Positions 1 through 7,857 of a stretch of DNA of 64,000 bases are shown one piece after another. Source of the DNA: Methylococcaceae bacterium. Its GTDB lineage: Bacteria > Pseudomonadota > Gammaproteobacteria > Methylococcales > Methylomonadaceae. The translations under genes and the position numbers were made by a program. The stretch lies in NCBI GenBank assembly GCA_021647145.1, contig JAKIVF010000001.1, positions 1-64,000 on the forward strand, given 5' to 3'. The notes under the pieces are model-generated. The model searched no databases. It was not told where the DNA came from and worked only from the letters and a program-made list of their open reading frames with translations. Numbering within the stretch: position 1 is the stretch's first letter; each line of letters starts with the position of its first letter.

Positions 1-596
1 TTTATACACAGCGGTTTAATCGATTGAACAGTTGTACCGGTCATGTTTTTCAAGGTCGATACAAAGCTATTTTAGTGGAAAAAAATGCTTATTTGCAGGA
101 ATTGTCTCGTTATATTGTTTTGAATCCTGTGCGAGCGGCTATGGTAGAAGGTGCTGAAAACTGGAAATGGAGCAGTTATGCTATTACGGTGGGAACCGAA
201 CATTGCCCAAAATGGTTTGATCGAGAATGGGTGCTAGGGAGTTTTGGGAAAACAGAAAAAACAGCGATAAAACACTATATGCAGTTTGTTGCAAATGGGG
301 TGGGGCAGGCATCCCCTTGGGTAAAGTTGAAAAATCAGATTTACCTTGCCTCTGATGGTTTTGTAGATAATGTTCAATTGAATATATCGAAAAAGAACTT
401 GTCAGAAATACCTAAGATACAGAAAAGAGCAGTGCCTAAATCACTTGAACTCTATGAAAAAGAGTCTGGCGGAAGAAATGAGGCTATCGTTGTTGCCTAT
501 AGAAGTGGAGGCTTTAATTTAGCCGAAACCGGAGAGTATTATTCTCTACATTATTCTACAGTTAGCAGAATTATTCATAATGAAATGCAAGAGTAA
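1..596 (+). CDS. REP-associated tyrosine transposase (IS200-like), 3' part, cut by window edge
   Basis: The reading frame is open from base 3, so the gene starts upstream of the window. The first visible residues read YTQRFNR, followed by GHVFQGRYKAILVEK and a YIVLNPVRAAMV block. These are typical of the Y1/HUH transposases of the RAYT (TnpA_REP) group, which nick single-stranded DNA through a catalytic tyrosine. The catalytic HUH motif would lie upstream and is not visible. The C-terminal 50 residues (…AYRSGGFNLAETGEYYSLHYSTVSR…) look like a DnaA-type helix-turn-helix. The 3' part is intact, with no internal stop. RAYTs are usually single-copy housekeeping-like transposases that mobilise REP repeats. 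Confidence 0.85.
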   Translation, partial: YTQRFNRLNSCTGHVFQGRYKAILVEKNAYLQELSRYIVLNPVRAAMVEGAENWKWSSYAITVGTEHCPKWFDREWVLGSFGKTEKTAIKHYMQFVANGVGQASPWVKLKNQIYLASDGFVDNVQLNISKKNLSEIPKIQKRAVPKSLELYEKESGGRNEAIVVAYRSGGFNLAETGEYYSLHYSTVSRIIHNEMQE

Positions 597-601
597 AGAC
601 C

Positions 602-631
602 TGGCTCCGTAGTTACTTTGGCCCCGTAGTT
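602..631 (+). repeat. Short direct repeat behind the transposase gene
   Basis: Two 13-base units, tggctccgtagtt (602-614) and tggccccgtagtt (619-631), match at 12 of 13 positions and are separated by 4 bases, six bases after the transposase stop. Both contain GTAG, the tetranucleotide that often marks REP elements recognised by RAYTs. No convincing stem-loop is attached, so the link to REP elements is inference. Confidence 0.45.
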
Positions 632-671
632 CCCAAATATAAAATGGATTGCTGGTGTTTTTGCTTTATAG

Positions 672-842
672 AAACTAATTTATGGTGTTATCTGGGCTAA
701 ATGGCTTTTAGAAAATAGCTTAGAATCAGTTTATGCTGCAGATTTTTTTGCAGGTGTTTTTTATAGCAACTATGGTTTAAATGACTTATTTGTTTATGGT
801 CTTTTTTGCTTATGTATTTTTTACATGTACTCGAAAAATTAA
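672..842 (+). pseudogene. Remnant of a membrane protein gene, C-terminal end
   Basis: After an in-frame TAG at 669-671, a 56-codon frame runs to a TAA at 840-842. It encodes KLIYGVIWAKWLLENSLESV and then a hydrophobic stretch FFAGVFYSNYGLNDLFVYGL, ending in YMYSKN. Reading continues upstream of the TAG (WIAGVFAL) but there is no start codon or ribosome binding site. The balanced amino-acid use looks protein-like rather than random. I cannot name the parent family. It lies in a decayed patch between a transposase and a repeat. Confidence 0.35.
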
Positions 843-850
843 TACCTAAC

Positions 851-939
851 CAACCCGTAAACCGGATGAGAAATAGTGTTGTCTGGCATTTTTTGATGAA
901 ATACTGGAATATGCTGCCGCTTTTCCGCCCGACGGGCTA
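851..939. repeat. Diverged palindromic repeat, copy 1 (5' of the cupin gene)
   Basis: This segment aligns with 1501-1580. Both contain the 15-base string gcattttttgatgaa, a preceding AAACC(G/A)GATGA block and a following GAAT..GCTG.CGCTTTTC block ending in GCTA. Internal inverted symmetry is present (ggaa…ttcc, and cccgacggg). Weaker similarity may continue past the core on the right. It resembles small non-autonomous intergenic palindromes and has no coding potential. Confidence 0.65.
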
Positions 940-1124
940 ATGATTCTCGAAACGCGGTTTTTCCTAGTTTCAGAATACTTTCACAGTCTCTACCTCTCAT
1001 CCAACTTATGAGTTAAATGGATATGATTATCCTTAAAATGTAGGCAAAAGAGGATGAATAACATACTATAGCACATCCCAAATCATTCTGATTCTGGGCA
1101 TAAATCTAAATTTTAGGAATTAAC

Positions 1125-1475
1125 ATGAAAGAAATTACAGTTGATAGCAACCCAAGTGAAGCACTTTTAAAAGAAATGGGTGCTACTTACTGGCCAACAT
1201 GGGAAAAAGAAGTATCTGTATTCCCATGGGAATTCGTTACTACAGAAACAGCACTTATTTTAGAAGGTGAATGTGAAATGACACCTGCAGATGGCAGCCC
1301 TTCAACTACTTTCAAAGCGGGTGACTTAGTGGTATTTCCATTAGGCTATAAAGGTACTTGGGAAGTGAAAAAAGCACTTAAAAAGCGCTTCAAACACAGC
1401 GGCGGCAACTTTGTGAAATGTACTTTTAACCGTTTGAAAATATTGATAAATTTTACTAAATCAATCATAAAATAA
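1125..1475 (+). CDS. Small cupin (DUF861-type) protein with an extended C-terminus
   Basis: A 116-residue cytosolic protein. Residues about 1-90 form one small cupin barrel: the PTWEKEVSVFPWEF block, ETALILEGECEMTP, and the second motif FKAGDLVVFPLGYKGTWEV. The family is generally described as small metal- or sugar-binding cupins of unknown reaction. Family members normally end soon after the last strand (around KKRFK here). The remaining 26 residues (SGGNFVKCTFNRLKILINFT…) are extra, basic and hydrophobic, and may be read-through into former non-coding DNA. The start ATG follows AGGA with 5-6 bases spacing. Diverged repeat copies flank the gene on both sides (851-939 and 1501-1580), suggesting the unit was moved or duplicated as a block. 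Confidence 0.75.
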   Translation: MKEITVDSNPSEALLKEMGATYWPTWEKEVSVFPWEFVTTETALILEGECEMTPADGSPSTTFKAGDLVVFPLGYKGTWEVKKALKKRFKHSGGNFVKCTFNRLKILINFTKSIIK

Positions 1476-1500
1476 AGTTCACTTCCATTATTCCCACAAT

Positions 1501-1580
1501 AACCTTAAACCAGATGATAGCGTTATCCAGCATTTTTTGATGAAATGGTAGAATGCGCTGTCGCTTTTCTACCTGAGCTA
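1501..1580. repeat. Diverged palindromic repeat, copy 2 (3' of the cupin gene)
   Basis: This is the second copy of the 851-939 repeat, in the same orientation, beginning 25 bases after the cupin stop. Its centre folds as ggtagaa…ttctacc (7-bp stem) with inner gcg…cgc pairing. It differs from copy 1 at roughly a quarter of positions, so the duplication is old. Confidence 0.65.
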
Positions 1581-1706
1581 CTATTTACATCACCTTGTTC
1601 TTGAGTATTTTAGTTCTCAATTTTCTCATCCATAACTATATAGAGATTCCCTAAAGTAAAAACTTGTCTGTTCTTTTATATTTCTGAACCAATCTTTAAA
1701 AACAAG

Positions 1707-3398
1707 TTACATTGACCGACGGTGATAATCTCTATATTCGGGGTTCCAAAAGTTAGCTTTTATTTTTTTCTCTAAATCTTCTTTGTTAATGACTTGGGCA
1801 ACACCTTCCTCTATTGCCTGTAAACCAACGGCGAGTGAAATTTCAAGACTTACTTCTCTGATTTGGTTTAATGAGGGAAGTAAATGATCACTTGTACCTT
1901 TAACTAAAGGTGAACATTTGGCTAAAACTTTACTAGCGACCATAAACATTTTTTTTGTTACACGTGTTGAATTACTAGCGATCACTCCTAGACCAATACC
2001 AGGGAAAATATAACTATTGTTACACTGAGCAACAACATGTCGTTTCCCTTTATACTCAACTGAATCAAATGGACTTCCGGTTGCGATAATTACATTACCT
2101 TCAGTCCAACGAATAATATCTTTTGGTAAGGCCTCGGCGCGAGAGTTAGGGTTAGAGAGGGGGAATATGATTGGCTTGTTACAATCGGCATACATTGTTT
2201 TGATTATGTCCTCCGTCATTAAGCTTGGCTGTCCTGAAACGCCAATAAGAATAGTGGGCTTACTATTACGCACGACATCTAGCAAATTAATGTATTTTTT
2301 ATCGCTACTCCAAGAACTGACATCACTGATTTTTTTTGCAAATTTGTTTTGAAAATTATGTAACTTATTCATAGTAGTTGTTAATAGTCCTTCGCTACTG
2401 ATAAGGAATATTTGGTTTAATGCTTGTTCTTCAGTCAATCCTAGTTCCACCATATGGGCAACGATTTGTTCAGCAATTCCACAACCTGCCGAACCAGCGC
2501 CAGCAAAAACTATCCTTTGGTCTTTAATTGAACTGTTTAGGGTATGGCAAGCTGCAAGCAAGGTGCCAACAGTTACTGATGCAGTGCCTTGAATATCATC
2601 ATTAAAACAACAGATTTTATGTTGATATTTTTTTAGTAGGGGCGTTGCATTGTCCTGGGAAAAATCTTCAAATTGGATTAGTGTGTTAGGCCAGCGTACC
2701 TTAACAGCCTGAATAAATTTCTCAATAAAGTTGAAATATTCTTCGCCTCTAATTCGTTTGTGCCGCCAACCTAAATACATTGGGTCATCCAGTAATGCCT
2801 GATTATTTGTCCCTACATCTAAAGTGATGGGTAAGGTATAGGCGGGACTAATACCCCCACATCCAGAATATAGTGCTAACTTTCCGATAGGTATTCCCAT
2901 GCCGCCTATTCCTTGGTCTCCAAGCCCTAAAATACGTTCGCTGTCGGTAACTACAATAATTTTTACTTTTTGTTTGGTTGCATTTTGTAGTAAATCATCC
3001 ATTTTTTCCTGATTAGGAAAAGATAAGAACAAGCCTCTTTTTCGACGATAAATCTGTGAAAATAGTTGGCAAGCCAAACCTACAGTTGGAGTGTAGATAA
3101 TCGGCATCATTTCTTCAAGATGGCTAGTTAGTAATTTAAAGTAAAGCGTTTCGTTGGTGTCTTGAATATTACGTAGATAGATGTGCTTATCAAGGTCATT
3201 ATCAAACTTGGAAAATTGGTGATATGACCTTTTTTCTTGTTCTTCAATTGTTTCAATTGAAATGGGTAATAAACCATCCAGATTAAAATCGTGCCTTTCT
3301 TGTTCTGTAAATGCAGAGCCTTTATTAAGTAATGCAGTTTCTAACAAAACTGAGCCTGCATAATGGGTATATAAGGGGCGCTTTTTAGTTGTTGTCAT
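1707..3398 (-). CDS. maeA: NAD-dependent malic enzyme
   Basis: Oxidatively decarboxylates malate to pyruvate and CO2 with NAD+, in the cytosol. At 563 residues it matches the large MaeA/SfcA type (E. coli 565). Visible signatures are YTPTVG at about 102-107 (catalytic Tyr region), the [17 protein letters not shown] block with the downstream GKLALY catalytic Lys region, FEDFSQDNA with [10 protein letters not shown] (divalent metal ligands), and the Rossmann loop [14 protein letters not shown]. The C-terminal SNPNSRAE block is also present. The start ATG lies at 3398. It is transcribed alone and divergently from the symporter gene at 3585. Confidence 0.96.
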   Translation of the reverse strand: MTTTKKRPLYTHYAGSVLLETALLNKGSAFTEQERHDFNLDGLLPISIETIEEQEKRSYHQFSKFDNDLDKHIYLRNIQDTNETLYFKLLTSHLEEMMPIIYTPTVGLACQLFSQIYRRKRGLFLSFPNQEKMDDLLQNATKQKVKIIVVTDSERILGLGDQGIGGMGIPIGKLALYSGCGGISPAYTLPITLDVGTNNQALLDDPMYLGWRHKRIRGEEYFNFIEKFIQAVKVRWPNTLIQFEDFSQDNATPLLKKYQHKICCFNDDIQGTASVTVGTLLAACHTLNSSIKDQRIVFAGAGSAGCGIAEQIVAHMVELGLTEEQALNQIFLISSEGLLTTTMNKLHNFQNKFAKKISDVSSWSSDKKYINLLDVVRNSKPTILIGVSGQPSLMTEDIIKTMYADCNKPIIFPLSNPNSRAEALPKDIIRWTEGNVIIATGSPFDSVEYKGKRHVVAQCNNSYIFPGIGLGVIASNSTRVTKKMFMVASKVLAKCSPLVKGTSDHLLPSLNQIREVSLEISLAVGLQAIEEGVAQVINKEDLEKKIKANFWNPEYRDYHRRSM

Positions 3399-3584
3399 TT
3401 TTTATCTCAATATGTATTTGATACAGACTAATTTCAATCTTGACTAGTCTTTTTTGTAAAATAAAAACTACTAGCAATTCAGCTTATAATAAACCTTTTA
3501 GATCATGCTATTTAATCATTGTGTCATGAACCTTATATCGGATAGGTTGAAATTTCTTTTTTGCGATGAAAACTGGGGAAGAAA

Positions 3585-4523
3585 TTGAATTTTAATAACA
3601 TTTGTCAACGTTTTACCAATGCATTTCCAGTTTGGGTAATTAGTTCTGGAATCATAGCAATGGTTTATCCTCCAGCGCTGACTTGGTTCCAAGGGCCGTT
3701 TATTACCTATGGACTTGGAGTTATTATGCTAGGAATGGGGTTAACACTTAGTCTGCAAGATTTTAAACGAATTCTTATCTATCCAAAATGGATTTTATTA
3801 GGTGTTATTTTACAATATACAGTGATGCCCTTTGCTGGCTTAGTCTTGGCTAATTTATTTGAATTACCTAAAATGATGGCGGTTGGGTTGATATTGGTTG
3901 CTTCTTGTCCAGGAGGAACAGCATCTAATGTAGTCGCATTTATTGCTAAAGCGAATGTTGCGTTATCAGTCAGTATGACGGCCTTATCAACATTGCTAGC
4001 TATAATTATGACGCCATTATTAACAGACTATTTAGTAGGAAGTCGTTTAGAAGTCGATGCATGGAAACTATTTTTGGGTACTGTAAAAGTTGTGCTTGTG
4101 CCTATTCTACTTGGCGTTGGTTTAAATACTTTTTTTCATAAAACAACGGTAAAAATTCTGCCGATTGCGCCGCCAATTGCTGTGATTACAATTGCCTTAA
4201 TTGTTGGAAGCATTATTGGGCAGGGTAAGACTGAAATAATAGCATCAGGGTCAAATCTATTTCTCGCTATTGGGTTGCTACACCTATTTGGGTTTGTATT
4301 AGGTTATATGATAAGCAAGATGGTGTTTAAAGATGAACAAGTGGCCAGAACTATTTCAATTGAAGTTGGCATGCAAAATTCCGGACTTGGAGTTGTATTA
4401 GCAAAACAGAACTTTGGTCAAATGGCGACCATACCTGGCGCAATTTCTGCGTTAACGCATTGTATTTATGGCAGCATTGCTGTATATCTATGGGGCAGAA
4501 AAAAACGAGCCAAAATATCCTAG
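3585..4523 (+). CDS. Bile acid:sodium symporter family (BASS) transporter
   Basis: An inner-membrane protein of 312 residues with about nine or ten hydrophobic segments. The FITYGLGVIMLGMGLTLSLQDF segment near residue 45, the CPGGTASNVVAF motif near 110 and the late GMQNSGLGVVLA motif near 265 are hallmarks of the BASS fold, where they form the Na+-binding crossover. Bacterial members move Na+ with organic anions such as pantoate, 2-keto acids or bile acids. The substrate cannot be read from sequence; the malic enzyme next door is only weak context. The start is a TTG preceded by GGGGAAG, with no in-frame ATG close by. Confidence 0.88.
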   Translation: MNFNNICQRFTNAFPVWVISSGIIAMVYPPALTWFQGPFITYGLGVIMLGMGLTLSLQDFKRILIYPKWILLGVILQYTVMPFAGLVLANLFELPKMMAVGLILVASCPGGTASNVVAFIAKANVALSVSMTALSTLLAIIMTPLLTDYLVGSRLEVDAWKLFLGTVKVVLVPILLGVGLNTFFHKTTVKILPIAPPIAVITIALIVGSIIGQGKTEIIASGSNLFLAIGLLHLFGFVLGYMISKMVFKDEQVARTISIEVGMQNSGLGVVLAKQNFGQMATIPGAISALTHCIYGSIAVYLWGRKKRAKIS

Positions 4524-4646
4524 AATTATAATGAATTTTTTAGATTGTTTTTTTATTTCATTAGAAATTGTATGGGAGATGGAGTTTTTTTTTAAATAAG
4601 ATTAAAATATTTCTAATCTAAAAATAATAAAGAGGAAGGTTGTAAA

Positions 4647-4994
4647 ATGAAGATAAATATATTTTTTTTAATGGCTATGTTGGTTACCTTTTCCAGTCAG
4701 TCTTTTGCTACCAATGTAGATGAGTGGAATTATGAAAATATAACCGGAACTTTAAAGCCTACGCCAGGATGTAAAGATAAGGAAAAAGCATCAAAACAAG
4801 CTTCAAGTGGTTATCGATTTAAAAAGTATGCAAAATTACTTTGTGGTTCTAAAGGCTACGGTTGGGCGATTGACGAGATTGTAGATAATGGAGAAATAAT
4901 TTGTGAAGAGTGTGAAGGAGACTATGAAAATACAGAAAAATATCGCTGCCATGTGAAAGATGTTGTAGTGAAATGCAAGCAAGTTGCACGTTAA
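4647..4994 (+). CDS. Small secreted cysteine-containing protein, function unknown
   Basis: 115 residues. The first 21 form a signal peptide (MKINIFFLMAMLV…SQSFA, cleavage expected before TNVDE). The mature part is about 94 residues, highly charged, with six cysteines (PGCK, LLCG, IIC, EEC, YRCH, VKC), enough for three disulfides in the periplasm or outside. A good ribosome binding site, AGAGGAAGG, precedes the ATG. I do not recognise a family. It stands alone, with a strong stem-loop 53 bases after the stop. Confidence 0.7.
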   Translation: MKINIFFLMAMLVTFSSQSFATNVDEWNYENITGTLKPTPGCKDKEKASKQASSGYRFKKYAKLLCGSKGYGWAIDEIVDNGEIICEECEGDYENTEKYRCHVKDVVVKCKQVAR

Positions 4995-5047
4995 GAAATT
5001 ACTTAGTTTCATTTCGTAATGACACAATACTAAGTTTGATTCAGTAG

Positions 5048-5077
5048 GTTGGGCTGCCATCTTTATGGCAGCCCAAC
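5048..5077. terminator. Strong 13-bp stem-loop between convergent genes
   Basis: gttgggctgccat (5048-5060) and atggcagcccaac (5065-5077) form a perfect 13-bp stem with the loop cttt. It sits between the convergent genes ending at 4994 (+) and 5149 (-). There is no adjacent T-run on either strand, so it may be a factor-assisted terminator or 3'-end stabiliser rather than a classic intrinsic terminator. Confidence 0.55.
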
Positions 5078-5148
5078 ATCACACAGTGTGAAAAAAATTT
5101 TTAGTATTGGCGCTTTTAATTCAATTCTGAATTGTTTAAGCCATAATG

Positions 5149-5562
5149 TTAAAAAGTATCATCAAAGTATAAAGCTGTTTTTGAGAAACGGTCATGGAAC
5201 GTATAGTGCTTTTTATCTATTATCTTCCAAAAAAAACCTAAGCCTACAACCCCCCAGGAAATAATAGCAAGAGAGAAACGTTTTAATGAAAGCAACCAGC
5301 TAATTGCTTGATTATCATGTGTTCTAATCCTAATTTTCCAAGTTTTCATTCCAAGCGTTTGTCCTCCGTGCGTCCAAAACCAGCCATAATAAACAAAGCT
5401 AACGCATAGAATATAGATAGGGAAAAAATATTGGGATGCTGAAAATGCTTCACCATTATTGAAAGGTAAAACAATAGCAGTTGCCAAAAAAAGTAATGCT
5501 AATAAAAGTAATCCATCATAGATAATAATTGCTATGTGACGAAAAAAACCAGGTGATTTCAT
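5149..5562 (-). CDS. RDD family membrane protein
   Basis: 137 residues with three predicted membrane helices (about 13-33, 44-64, 90-110). The RHIAIIIYDGLLLL opening, the HGGQTLGMKTWKIRI motif between helices 2 and 3 and the HDRFSKT end are characteristic of the RDD domain, whose conserved Arg-Asp-Asp residues give the name. RDD proteins are inner-membrane proteins, some linked to Na+/H+ transport; the role here is unknown. A small membrane protein gene lies 41 bases upstream on the same strand and may be co-transcribed. Confidence 0.85.
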   Translation of the reverse strand: MKSPGFFRHIAIIIYDGLLLLALLFLATAIVLPFNNGEAFSASQYFFPIYILCVSFVYYGWFWTHGGQTLGMKTWKIRIRTHDNQAISWLLSLKRFSLAIISWGVVGLGFFWKIIDKKHYTFHDRFSKTALYFDDTF

Positions 5563-5603
5563 AAAAAAATTTTTGTCTGGTTTTATCGTCTTGGAAGAAG
5601 ATA

Positions 5604-5783
5604 TTACGATTTAAAAAGAGCGAGTTTTTGACCATAATACATACTCATTACAATTAGAGCACCTAGCATCACAAGAGAAAAAATAAATGGCGGTTTATGT
5701 AATAGCAAAATAGCTAAATCAGCCACATAAATACTGGTTAAAAAAGGTCTCTCAATTAAGCCAGTCATAATCTTTTTAAACAT
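5604..5783 (-). CDS. Small two-helix membrane protein, function unknown
   Basis: 59 residues, MFKKIMTGLIERPFLTSIYV…, with two hydrophobic stretches (about 14-28 and 32-50) and a basic tail. The ATG at 5783 is chosen because GGAGAG lies 4 bases upstream on the minus strand. A longer in-frame start at 5819 has no such site. It sits just upstream of the RDD gene in the same direction. No family is recognised. Confidence 0.55.
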   Translation of the reverse strand: MFKKIMTGLIERPFLTSIYVADLAILLLHKPPFIFSLVMLGALIVMSMYYGQKLALFKS

Positions 5784-5992
5784 AAAACTCTCCGAAGCAA
5801 TGTCGCCTATAATAAACACGAGTGATTGTAAGCCTATTTTAAAAAAAATTCAATTTTCTAGGTTATAAGGTTAAGTTTCAGTTTAGCTTTAACAAACTGA
5901 AATACCAATACTCTTTAGTTGGGATGGATTTACGCAAAGTGATATGATGTATCTTTCGTTTAATTATACTTAACAAAAATAGAAAAAAACAA

Positions 5993-6005
5993 AAGGTATA
6001 AAATT
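5993..6005 (+). promoter_or_regulatory. pcnB: Ribosome binding site and probable AUU start of pcnB
   Basis: AAGG (5993-5996) lies 6 bases before ATT (6003-6005). A second ATT follows at 6006. The frame is open from 5964 but contains no ATG, GTG or TTG between there and the N-terminal region that aligns with known PcnB proteins. E. coli pcnB is known to start at AUU, a codon that keeps expression low. Confidence 0.6.
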
Positions 6006-7379
6006 ATTTTAAAATATTTTAAATCAATATTCAGTCCATCTGATAAGGCTAAATCAACAAAAGTACCAGATAAAAAAACTAAGAAGAATAAGCAGGTTAA
6101 GATTTATTCTCGTTCAGAGCATACTATTTCACGAACACAAATTAGTGAGAATGCTCTAAAGGTTTTATATAGACTGAAAAATGCAGGGTATGAAGCGTAT
6201 CTAGTGGGTGGTTGTGTGCGTGATTTGTTACTAGGGTTAGAGCCTAAAGACTTTGATGTGGCGACAAATGCTAGTCCAGAACAAGTTAGAAAAGCATTTC
6301 GTAATTGTCGGTTAATAGGTCGACGTTTTCGTTTGGCTCATGTCCATTTTGGAAGGGAGATTATTGAAGTTGCAACTTTTAGAAGCTCCGAAAAAGGAAA
6401 TGAAAATGACCAAAAGGTTCATGAGGATGGTCGTTTATTACGAGATAATGTTTTTGGAAATATAGAAGACGATGCTTGGCGTAGAGATTTTACGGTTAAT
6501 GCTTTGTATTACAATATTCAGGATTTTTCTATAGTTGACTATACCAGCGGTATGGAGGATCACAAAGCAGGGGTTCTAAGGTTAATTGGTGATCCAATTA
6601 CTCGTTACAGAGAAGATCCGGTTAGAATGCTCAGAGCAATAAGGTTTGCAGTTAAATTAGGGTTTACCTTGGATTCAGAATGTGAAAAGCTTATCTATGA
6701 ATTAGCTCCTTTATTAGAGGGTATTCCTGCTTCAAGACTTTATGATGAAGCTTTAAAAATGTTTTTAACAGGAAAAGGACTGCAAACATTCGAAATGCTT
6801 CGACATTATGGTTTGTTTTCTGCGCTTTTTCCTCAATCTGAACAATGCTTAGCTATTGAAGAAAATGGTTTTCCCCGGTTATTTATTGCAAGAGCTTTAG
6901 AAAATTCAGATAACCGTATTACTGAAGGTAAGAGTGTTACCCCTTATTTTTTACTATCAGCTTTTCTATGGGAGCCAGTACAGACATTAGCAGGTGAAAA
7001 AATTAAAAAAGGCGATGATACTAATTTTGCACTTCAAAATGCTGCTAGCGATGTTTTATCAAAGCAGGTAAAGGCATTATCTATACCAAAACGAGTTACT
7101 CAATCGATGCGGGAAGTTTGGTTGTTACAGGGAAGATTCAGCAAACGAATGGGTGCAAGGCCTTTTCGCTTATTGGAGCATCCACGGTTTAGAGCTGCCT
7201 ACGATTTTTTATTGTTACGTGCTGAAACCGGAGGCGCTGAAAAGGAACTGGCTGAATGGTGGACAAAATTTCAATTTGCAAATGATGTTGAGCAGAAGAA
7301 AATGGCTCGACCTCCAAGAAAGCAAAAAAAGAGAAAGAAAAAAATAGTCAAGCGAGCAACACCAAAGAATGATGGCTGA
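6003..7379 (+). CDS. pcnB: Poly(A) polymerase I
   Basis: Adds poly(A) tails to RNA 3' ends and so promotes RNA decay. Starting at ATT 6003 gives 458 residues (E. coli 465). The first conventional start, a GTG at 6204, would remove half of the nucleotidyltransferase domain. Upstream codons encode SEHTISRTQISENALKVLY, aligning with E. coli PcnB. The nucleotidyltransferase motif VGGCVRDLLLG lies at about 67-78 with catalytic Asp83 and Asp85 in KDFDVAT. RRDFTVNALYYN and the RNA-binding block YREDPVRMLRAIRFAVKLGF follow. The C-terminus is a strongly basic tail rich in Lys and Arg, typical of PcnB rather than of CCA-adding enzymes. It overlaps folK by 11 bases, as a translationally coupled pair. 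Confidence 0.9.
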   Translation: MILKYFKSIFSPSDKAKSTKVPDKKTKKNKQVKIYSRSEHTISRTQISENALKVLYRLKNAGYEAYLVGGCVRDLLLGLEPKDFDVATNASPEQVRKAFRNCRLIGRRFRLAHVHFGREIIEVATFRSSEKGNENDQKVHEDGRLLRDNVFGNIEDDAWRRDFTVNALYYNIQDFSIVDYTSGMEDHKAGVLRLIGDPITRYREDPVRMLRAIRFAVKLGFTLDSECEKLIYELAPLLEGIPASRLYDEALKMFLTGKGLQTFEMLRHYGLFSALFPQSEQCLAIEENGFPRLFIARALENSDNRITEGKSVTPYFLLSAFLWEPVQTLAGEKIKKGDDTNFALQNAASDVLSKQVKALSIPKRVTQSMREVWLLQGRFSKRMGARPFRLLEHPRFRAAYDFLLLRAETGGAEKELAEWWTKFQFANDVEQKKMARPPRKQKKRKKKIVKRATPKNDG

Positions 7380-7857
7380 AGTATATATAGGGTTGGGCAG
7401 TAATCTTGAAAATCCAGCTGAACAAATCAGGCGAGCTAGAGTAGTTATTGCTAAGCAAGCAAATATTTCCGAGATTAATTTTTCAAGCTTGTATAGTAGC
7501 CCTCCAATGGGGCCACAGGATCAGCCTGACTATGTTAATGCAGTAATGAGTGTTGGTACTGATTTATTTGCTATAGATATATTAAAAGTGTTACAAAAAA
7601 TTGAAAGTGATTTTGGACGCGTTAGAAAAGGCCAACGGTGGGGAGCGAGAATTTTAGACCTTGATTTGTTGTTATATGCAGACCAACAAATTAATTTGCC
7701 AGATTTAATTGTTCCTCATATAGGGCTATCTGAAAGAGCATTTGTAATGTATCCATTAGCAGAAATAGCACCAGGAAATTTGCTGGTTCCAGGAAAAAAA
7801 ACAATTAAACAATTGCTTACTAATTGTTCTTTGGATGGTTTAGAGAAGTTGGCGTAA
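7369..7857 (+). CDS. folK: HPPK, 2-amino-4-hydroxy-6-hydroxymethyldihydropteridine pyrophosphokinase
   Basis: Transfers pyrophosphate from ATP to 6-hydroxymethyl-dihydropterin in folate synthesis. 162 residues, normal length. Key signatures are GLGSNLENP at the start, YSSPPMGPQDQPDYVNAV, the flexible-loop block RVRKGQRWGARILDLDLLLY (Mg2+-binding DLD) and VPHIGLSERAFVMYPL. Two ATGs in a row (7369 and 7372) could both serve. It overlaps the 3' end of pcnB and shares a TAATG junction with panB, so pcnB, folK, panB and panC look like one transcript. Confidence 0.95.
   Translation: MMAEVYIGLGSNLENPAEQIRRARVVIAKQANISEINFSSLYSSPPMGPQDQPDYVNAVMSVGTDLFAIDILKVLQKIESDFGRVRKGQRWGARILDLDLLLYADQQINLPDLIVPHIGLSERAFVMYPLAEIAPGNLLVPGKKTIKQLLTNCSLDGLEKLA

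Noticed and set aside
5049..5264. Plus-strand frame after the secreted protein gene
   Set aside because: It is antisense to the RDD gene, begins in the stem-loop and has no ribosome site.
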